The notes under the pieces were generated by a model, which was given only the letters and a program-made list of their open reading frames with translations, was not told the origin of the DNA and did not search any database. Shown in pieces: positions 53,601 to 63,113 of a DNA stretch of 64,000 nucleotides; position 1 is the stretch's first letter, and each line of letters starts with the position of its first letter. Made by a program: the position numbers and the translations under genes. This stretch comes from Linyphia triangularis (lineage: Eukaryota > Arthropoda > Arachnida > Araneae > Linyphiidae): positions 10,776,593 to 10,840,592 of the forward strand of contig OZ021723.1 in the NCBI GenBank assembly GCA_963978545.1, read 5' to 3'.

Positions 53601-56600
53601 TAGGAATTTTAATATCAGATAACATATGCAATTGTTGTCGCCATACCTTAAACTTATTGCTTAAACGTTTCGGAATTTCTTCATCCCACTTAAGTTTCAA
53701 ATCCCACGTTTCTTGTAAAATCAATTTAGGTAACAACATCACAGGAATTGCATATCCGATAATATCATACAATTGATTTGCAACAGCCAACACTATCCTT
53801 TTTGTAATTAACTCATCCGATTCGTCAAATTGTTTCACGATACAAGACAAATTGTCCTTACCTGTATCCCATTCCAAACCTAGAAGTGGTATTTTATTTT
53901 CGATTGGAGGCTGTTCCTCAAAAACCGCGTTTGGTAGATTTGATTTCCAACCCCTTAAATTAAAGTGACCTGACGACATAATTATTTGAGATTCCAGAAC
54001 GAATTTTTTCATTTCTATTTCAGAATTAAAACTTGTTACACAGTTATCAACGTAAAACGCTGTCTTAAGGACTTCTGCTGTGTTACTTAAATTCCCTGGA
54101 ACTTGACTTAAATGATATTGAATTGTCGCGGCCAATAAAAACGGGCTACAAGTTAGTCCGAACACTACTCTCTTATGTTTGAATTCTACTATTTTTTCTG
54201 GGTCATCTTTATCGAACCACAGAAATCTTAAAAAATCTCTATCCTTATCTTTAATAGAAATTTGTAAAAAAGCCCTTTCTACATCTGACGTAACTCCAAT
54301 TTTATACTTTCGAAACTTATTAAGTAATGATGGTATCAATTCTATTAAATTAGGTCCAGTAGCTAAACAATCATTTAACGAAGGGCAACCTGTTAAGTGC
54401 GCAGACGCATTATAAATTGGTCTTATTTTTGTCGTCTGACTATTTTCCTTATAAACAGGTCTGTGGGCTAAATAATGAAGACCCTCCCCTGCATTGTTTA
54501 CCTTTTCAATGATACCCAGTGATAACCATTCAACAAAAACTTTCCCATAATTATCAAAATTATTCGAAGTTATTAATTTTCTTTTTGTACTAGAAAGGCT
54601 CTTTTCTGCCAATACTTTATTATCTGGCAAAAGTGTTTTATCTACAACCCATGGAAGTGAAATTTCGTATCTCCCTTCATCATTAATGCCAATGGTTTCT
54701 TTAAAATATTTTTGCGTTTCAACTTCTAAATCTTGTTTAGATTGATTAATGGCAGATTCCGAGATCTGGATGGTATCTAATGCCCATAAGTCTGAGATAC
54801 ATTTCCCCCTCGCCAACAAGGAAGTATTAACCAGATGGCTCGCCAAATTTCCCTTCTTTTCCGCACTACCACTTGGAAACGAATTAATGGGGCCTATTAA
54901 AGACCATCCCAACCTACTCTCAAGTGCAGTGAGGCTCGTATTCTTCAAATTTAGTATTCGCCCTGTCAGCAATCTTCCCAAAATATCTGATCCTATCAAT
55001 AAAGCAATTCTCTTTTCTACTTTTAGTTGCGTATTTTCTAAATCATAAATCTTAACTCCTTGATTTTGGAGTGTTTTTATCCACGGACCAGATGGGACCT
55101 GTTTTATATCAGAGCAAATATTCGGTACACTTAAAACTTCAAATTTACATTGATATTTTCTATCAACACTACTTGCTTCAATTAAATAATTATCATGCAC
55201 ACTTTCTTCTGTTTCAACACAGCCAAAAAGAGAATGTTTTAACTTAGTTTTTCCAATTGGTTCATAATTCATAACCTTAGCTATATTATTACAAATATAT
55301 GACTTACATGAACCTGTGTCAAAAATGCATCTTATTAACATTTCTTTAGGACCATTATGCAATCTTACAATTAAAGTTTGAAGCAATACATCAGAGAGTT
55401 GCAAGACATTATTATTAAGCGTATTTGTTTTGTTTTCTTCTTTTTCTCTAGTTGAAAGATTTTCAACTTGTTTAGAGGCCAAATCAGGACATAACAAAAT
55501 AAAATGCCTTCGTTGACATAAGGGGCACTTATGTCTAGATCTGCATGAATTTGATTGGTGATAAAGTTTGAGACAAACAAAACAAGCCTTCTTTTTCTTA
55601 ATGATTTCTTTCTTACAATCTAAACTCATAGAAGCAGCTTCATTACAACTCTCTGAAGAATGATATTTTTCACAAAATATACAAGTATCAGATTTCTTAA
55701 ATTTTTTATCATGCGATACAGATTTATCATTAAACAATAGATCAGAAGTAGTAGGAATAATCTTAGTTTCTACCTTATTAAATTTCTTAGAAATATTTAC
55801 TTTTTCAGAAACAAAAGATTCCTTAGCCATATTAACTCGAAATTCAGATTCAACTTCATTTTTAACAAAATCTATTAATTTGTCTAAATCCGTCTTACCC
55901 GTTACCTCCATAGACAATCCTCTTTGCCTCTCCCAAATATGAATTAAATCACTTGGAAGTGCAGACTCAACGAGTGGAAATAAGAAGTCAGCATATCTGT
56001 CCTTGGTTAATCCTAAAGACTCTAAGGCACGTAATTGAGTCTGTAGTTGGTCGTACAATGTTGACAAGTTTACGTTTCTTTTGTCACTGATCACTAAAGT
56101 GAGTAGATCTCTTATGTAAACTTGTATTAGGACACTTTCTTTTCCAAATCGTTCTTTAAGGTAGTCCACAGCTTTGCGGTAGTTAGCACTCGTTGACGGG
56201 AAGGAGTTAACTATTCGCCTGGGCGGGGAATTCTCCAGTGTGGCTTGAATAAGGTACTGGAATTTGTCCCTTTCGTCGAGACTTGCATCCTCGTCTATCT
56301 TAGAAAATTGGGACCAAAAACTTAGCCAGTTCCTTGGGTCTCCATCAAACTTCCGCAGCTCGATCTCCGGTAACTTCTTCTTCTGTCCAGAGGTCGCAGT
56401 AGTGATGTCTGCCAACGCACCTGCATTTGAAACTCTCGTTTCAGTAGTAATCCGAGGATTCAACCTTCTCTTGACTAGAACTCTTAAAGCAGCCAATCGT
56501 TCATGGTATTCTTCGGATACATCATACTCTTGTTGGTACTCATCCGACGTACAACCCTTTTGTTGATACAGTAAGAGAAAGTTGTCATCTAGGATTCTTA

Positions 56601-59600
56601 GTTGTTGAGCTTTCTCTGATAACTGGTCAAGGCTGATTTCCAGTTCTATTGTGTCCGACACGTCATCAAGCAAAGTGCTTAATTTATTTGCAGCTCTCGT
56701 AAAAGCACTCCGCACTGACGCACGTTTCTGCTTAGTTGTTTCTAAATTCATTTTATCGTACGTAGTCGATATCTGTCGCAAACGCGACGCTTAGTCCAGG
56801 CAGGGATGCCACATGTTGTGAATAGAAAACTTCACCTTAAATAAATCTTACAAGTCCAGGGGAAATAACGATATCGACTAAGGGAGAATTTTTATATAAC
56901 AATTTTAATACGTAAATGCATTGAGAGCAGCAGAGCTGATATCTGCTCTCTGCCAAGGTTACATCTCTTCTCCTCTTCTTTTCATCCAGTGTTTCTTCTT
57001 ATACATTTGGCGCGCATGCGCATACATTAATATAAACAGAGAATGTAATAGTATTAATCTATTTGTAACACTCCTCATTACCAATTTGTGAATGCCTTTA
57101 CGAAACTTGGCAGGTTTTCACTGATATTTAATGTTTTCTTTTTAAAGATTCTGCACCTAAAACAGGAAACCTTTTCCTGCATTTTGATTTCAAAATATTC
57201 AGAAAAATTACAATTAAATCGGGGAGCTATAAATATCTGAAACCTAAATCACCAACCTAGACTGAATCTGCCTGTTGTCTGTGGTTATTCTTCAAGGAAT
57301 CTGTAAAACTGGTTTCAAGGTCTTGACCTTGATGATACCTTCTCAGTTTCACCTTTCACTCATGGCTCCCCCTTTTCACTTATCAATTGGAAAACAAATG
57401 CTCTCTTTTTTTTAAAGCTGTGCAGTAAATAATAGCTTGTGGCTGTTTTTTTTAGACAACACAACATTTTTTCGGATATTAGGTCATTCCTGTCATTGGA
57501 TGTTTGGATTTCAGATGTTTGTCTATATTGCTAAAACTGTAAACTAATGATTTTAATTTTTCAAAACATATCTGTTTTCGTAAAATATATTTAATTCATT
57601 TTGACAAAATTTTGTTCATGTATTCTTTCTATGTCTGATGATAAATCATTTTAAAATTTAGTAATTAAGACAGGTTTCGAAATCAGTGGGTTCACTATGC
57701 ACGTAAAATTTTATTTGTGCACTTTTCAAAACCATACTGACTTTATAATGATTTTTTTTAAAAATTGCCTCTTTGTTTATTACAAAACGAATGTTCAGTT
57801 ATTTTGAAAAGTTGCAATTCTGTAGCTCACATACTTAAATATAATTGCAGCACTTGCACTTAACCCATTTTTAATGTTGATGTTTACTTTCTATTCTTTG
57901 TTGATGTTTACTTTCTATTCTTTGTTGATGTTTACTTTCTATTCTTTGTTGATGTTTACTTTCTATTCTTTGTTGATGTTTACTTTCTATTCTTTGTTGA
58001 TGTTTACTTTCTATTCTTTGTTGATGTTTACTTTCTATTCTTTGTTGATGTTTACTTTCTATTCTTTGTTGATGTTTACTTTCTATTCTTTGTTGATGTT
58101 TACTTTCTATTCTTTGTTGATGTTTACTTTCTATTCTTTTTTAATGTTTACTTTCTATTCTTTGTTGATGTTTACTTTCTATTCTTTGTTGATGTTTACT
58201 TTCTATACTTTGTTGGTGTTTACTTTCTATTCTTTTTTAATGTTGAGAAGTTTACTTTCTATTCTTTTATTTAATGTGTGCACCTAACTGGTATTTGGTG
58301 CACCTGATTTCCAAAATTAATTTTGACCCTTGAGTTAAGATAAGATAAATCCTGCATAGTAATTTAGTAGTTGTCAAATGTAATATGGTAAGAAAATTAT
58401 ATTCCTTTTTAGTGTATACAATGTTTTAGAATTTTTTAAAAAAAATAAAAAAATAATATTTTACATTGTATATGACTCACTTGCAAAAAAAGAAAATATT
58501 CCGTTGAATTTATGTTAAAAAATTATAATTTCTATATTGATTATACAGTTTGCCGAAAAAGTTTATTGTTTTTGATTCAAAGCCATTGAATTACATTTAC
58601 TTTAATTTTGAACCTATTGCTGCAAGTTATTCAAGACTATGTACTATTATTATTTGATGAGAAGCCTAATTATTTCCTACCTTATCTTTCAGTATCCTTG
58701 AAGCATGATTTCTGTGTTGTTTGTCACATAAAATACTTTTACTGATCATATTACTAGCTTTTAGGATATTAAAAAAAATTATTTCTATACAATGGCACTC
58801 ATCTAAACAATATTCATTTCCTAATTAATGACCATTCATGAAAACTCAATTTAAATTGATTGATGTGAGAATAACTGCTCAAGTATATAAAATTTCAAAA
58901 TCCAGCTAAACCTGATGTACTATTTATAATAATCATCTCCATATTATTAAATCAAATTCCTTTTATACTTTATAAAATACATTTATTATATAACTTTGTC
59001 TAAATTTTCTATGATAAGTTGTTTGTTAATTTATTGTATGAAGCATAATATAAGATTTTTTTTTTTAAAGTTGAATTGTCAATAACGTATTATGTAAATT
59101 AATTTTATTATTATTATTAACATAATGTAATTATACCTGATTAGTGATTTATTTATTGCGGTATTTTTGTGCAAATTCTATTAATATTTTCTCTCCTAGA
59201 CTGTAAATGATGAGGACAATAAAAGTCAAAGATCTTCCTCAAGGTATGTACATAGCTTTTATGTCACAGTGAAAAATTTCGTTTGCCGAATCGGAGATGA
59301 CGCTGATTTGCTAATGACCCTCTACGATGCCAAAGAAGGCAGATGTATCAGGTGAGACGGATATTTTTACTAAATGCTAAAGCTTTTTTTTTTATTTGTC
59401 ATTTCTAAATGTATTTTATGGTATTCTCTTTTTTTTTTTTATGTTCAGTGAGAACTATTTGGTCAAATGGAGTAAGGAAGGTTTAGCCAAAGATCTTGAA
59501 CAGCTGAATAACTTGAGAGTTTTATTTACAGTAAGTTATTGCTTGTTAAGATATTTTACTTTAAATAATTTATGGTGTGTACGTGACAGTGTAATAATAA

Positions 59601-62600
59601 TTCGATGCAAGGTCGCTAAATATTTTAGAAGGTACACTTTGGTAGTGATAAAAGTCGTTTGTACAGAATATTTATAAACCAACTTGGCATCATCCAATCG
59701 CATTAAAATAGCATTGTTGAAACACTTACCTGTTGCCAAATTCTTTTTAATAAATAAATAATAAAATTACTTTAATCAGAATAAATAAATGATATTTGGA
59801 TGTGAGAGGATAAATTCACATTTATTTTTAATAAATAAATCTTAGAAACATAGTTTGCCACACATTTTGCATATAGAAATGTTTTTGATAATAGCGCTGT
59901 GTTAATGAATATAAAAATTTACAATGCATGTAGAGGATTTTGTGAAAACTTTGTGTTTATGGGTTATATTATTAGTCTAAACAACTAGACATGAACTGGA
60001 AAAATTTCACTTATTTGTGAGATACTACTTATATGTATTTGAGATAGTTTTTTTTTTTAAATGTTGTGTTAATTGTTTTAAAAATAAAAAGCCATGAAAA
60101 ATCCATAATAATTGATGTTTGCAGATTTTTATATTAATCAAGAAAAAAAAAAATTTCAAAGTGAAAGATTTCTGTAATACATAATTAAATAAAGAAAATA
60201 TTGTCTGTAAATTAGAAAAAAAATTTAAAAAATCTCAAAGTTAAAAAATTTAAATTTTTGCTTTTTTATATGTTATCCTTTACGCTAAATGTTATATTTA
60301 AAATAGAATTTAAAAAAGAAAATTCTGTGGAAAGAAAATGTTTAAAACTATATTATAAATTAAATGCTCCCAAAATTTGAATAGCCAATTGTTAATGGTT
60401 CTGGAGATATATTGATTTGAATTTGCCACATCTCTGAAAAACACTGGTTCTCTAAAAACGCACTTTCAGCAGACATTTCCTTGTGTTACAGCCATTAGTA
60501 ATGTTTAAATAACATGTAATTTCATCGTGTTCTAATCACAGGAGGTATAAAATAAAAACATTCTTTTCAGGAATGTCTAAATTATTTTTTTAAATAAAAA
60601 TAAATAAAATAAATTGATGAAATTTTGATACTAGACCCCCTTAAAATTATTATATTATGTTTGAATAATATTTAGCAGTTGAAAGTAAAAATTTTAGATC
60701 TCTGTACGAAAACAAATACAACATTGTATTCTGTGCTTCTTTTACACTTTTAATTATAAAATATTTTGCTACTTAGATTTGAATTGTATTGAAATTTCTT
60801 GCTATAACAGCATTCCCACAGTCACTAAAAGTGCTTAATATTTTTTAACTTGTTTTCCAGGCCTTAAAGTACTTGTATTTTTTTTTTTCAATTCTGTAAA
60901 AAAAAATTAGTTTTGTTTTACGAATTAATCTCTTAAAATAGATGTGATTTTTTAATCTTATAAAAAAGTTTATTGCTGGTACTATCTTCTTTTTCTGTAG
61001 GATTTAGGTAGCAAAGACCTTATTCGAGAAAAAATGTTCCTTGTGTGCCAAATTATCAGGATAGGTAGTTAAATTCTTATTTATATCGTGCTAAAATTTC
61101 TAAACTAATTACACATAATATATTTGAGAAAATAATAATAAATTTATATTATTTTGATAATAGCTTATCCATTTCTCCCAGAAATATCTAGTAAATTAGT
61201 ATCAGTTTACTCAAATTACACTTTAAAGTTTTGTTTTTAAGTTTGTTGATTATTTTCTGCTTATCTTTTTTTATACATCAGGGTTCCCATGCTCATTAAA
61301 AGTGCTTAATATTTTTGAACTTGTTTTCAAGGCCTTGATAGTACTTGAAAATGCATAGAGGTTCTTAAAAGTCTTTATTTTTTACAGATGTTGTCCAACT
61401 GCAAAATTTATAAAAATACAACTCAGACTTGCTATCCCCGCATGACCACCACTTTTCTGCACTGTATCAGAATTCTCTGACATATTTGTATTACGCACAC
61501 ACCAACTTGTAACTTTTTTGGTAGAATATACTTAATTAAAAATTTATATACAGACATGAAGCCTGAAAACAAATTTTCAAAGGTCCTTAAAAACATTAAT
61601 TAGGTCTTTAAAAGTCATTGATTTTCATTCTGGGATTTGAGTGGAAACCCTGTACATGTAAGCTAAATGCTTAGCAAATTCATAAATTGACCTGTTAAAT
61701 TGCAAATTTTAGTTTAAATAAACCTTGTGCATATTCTTATGCTTGAACTTCATATGATAATTTTTAAAATGCCTAGCTCATATTAGCCATGACTAAAATA
61801 TGCATTTAATTAATTAGTCTGAGTTATATATTTGAGTTTATATCTGAGTTATACTCTTGTACATTTTAGAGTTTTAATATGTGATTTTGGTAAACTTAAA
61901 GCTGTGCCTGTAATATAAACAACATCTATTAGATAAATTCATTTTGTATCATAAAAGTTAATGATAAACTTTCACTTATTAGTTCTCGTTCACTTCAATA
62001 ATGAAAGAAATTTTCGAACTTTGTCACATAAAATGCTAGTTTTAAAATACATCTCTATTTTATATTAGTTTCAACTTCTAAACTTTTGGAACTTTTTATC
62101 TTCTCACGTTTTATAGGGTCCATGGAATTCAAAGACTATGATCACAAACGATCCACACACATTCAGCGTAGTAAATCTTCTGATGGTTTGAGGAGGCCTT
62201 TTGGTGTTGCAGGTATCAAATTATATTCAGATTCTTGCATGAAAAGTTACAAAAATGTTTTATTGCATATTTTTGTAAATTATATTTCAACAAACATGTA
62301 TTTTGTTTTGTTAGCCATGGAAATAACAGATATTGTGAATGGTAGACTTGACAGTGATGAAGAAAAACAATATTTCATTCCATTTGTTCAGTAAGTTTAG
62401 ATTTCTGTAAAATGTGCTTACTTATACATCTATTTCAGTGTTTAAGCTGGAGTACAAAACTTCTTTACAAGGTTCTCACAGTCATTAAAAGTGCTTAATA
62501 TTTTTTAACTTGTTTTTCAAGCCTAAAAGTACTTGAAAATTCTTAAAGGTCCTTAAAAGTTCTTGAAAATGCTTAGAGGTCCTTTAAAAGTCCTTAATTT

Positions 62601-63079
62601 TTGTCACTTTACTCATGCATCAACTTGTATATCGTTTGGTTTATGCTGATCTATTTAATTTTTAAATGTTACTAGGTTTTTATGATTGTGTATAGTGCTT
62701 TAGTATAGTGATTGTGTATAGTGCTTTAGTATAGTGATTGTGTATAGTGCTTTGTTTTTATGATTGTGAAAATTGAGCACATTTCATAAAATGGATATGA
62801 GTAACTTAAATACATCTTAGTTATTTTCAGTTATATATTTCAATGTTTTATGATTTACAAATTGTATCAATATTTTTTGCATTATTTGTTTTTATTAAAT
62901 TGCCATTAATATTTGAAATTATTTTTAATCATATCCCATTTATAAGGGATGCAAATATTACCAACAAAACACAAACATTTCTAAACTCAATGTTAATTCA
63001 GAGGTGATGACTGAACCTGTTGATGAGGGACTTGGGGAACTTTGTAATTCTGTAAATTTCATGAAATTCTTTAAAACTC

Positions 63080-63113
<34 letters not shown>

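Larger units (their letters stand above)
51097..57070 (-). mobile_element. BEL/Pao LTR retrotransposon 2, apparently intact
   Basis: 5974 bp. Two 257-bp LTRs (51097-51353 and 56814-57070) are identical by eye, start TGTTGTG and end TGTAACA. A perfect 5-bp duplication ctcct lies at 51092-51096 and 57071-57075. Primer-binding site, polypurine tract and a single uninterrupted gag-pol frame are all present. It lies antisense in DOCK intron 7, inside a Tigger-like relic. Every feature required for autonomous movement is visible, and the identical LTRs imply a very recent insertion. Confidence 0.97.

Noticed and set aside
51782..55048. Plus-strand ORFs across BEL element 2
   Set aside because: All are shadows of the minus-strand gag-pol frame.
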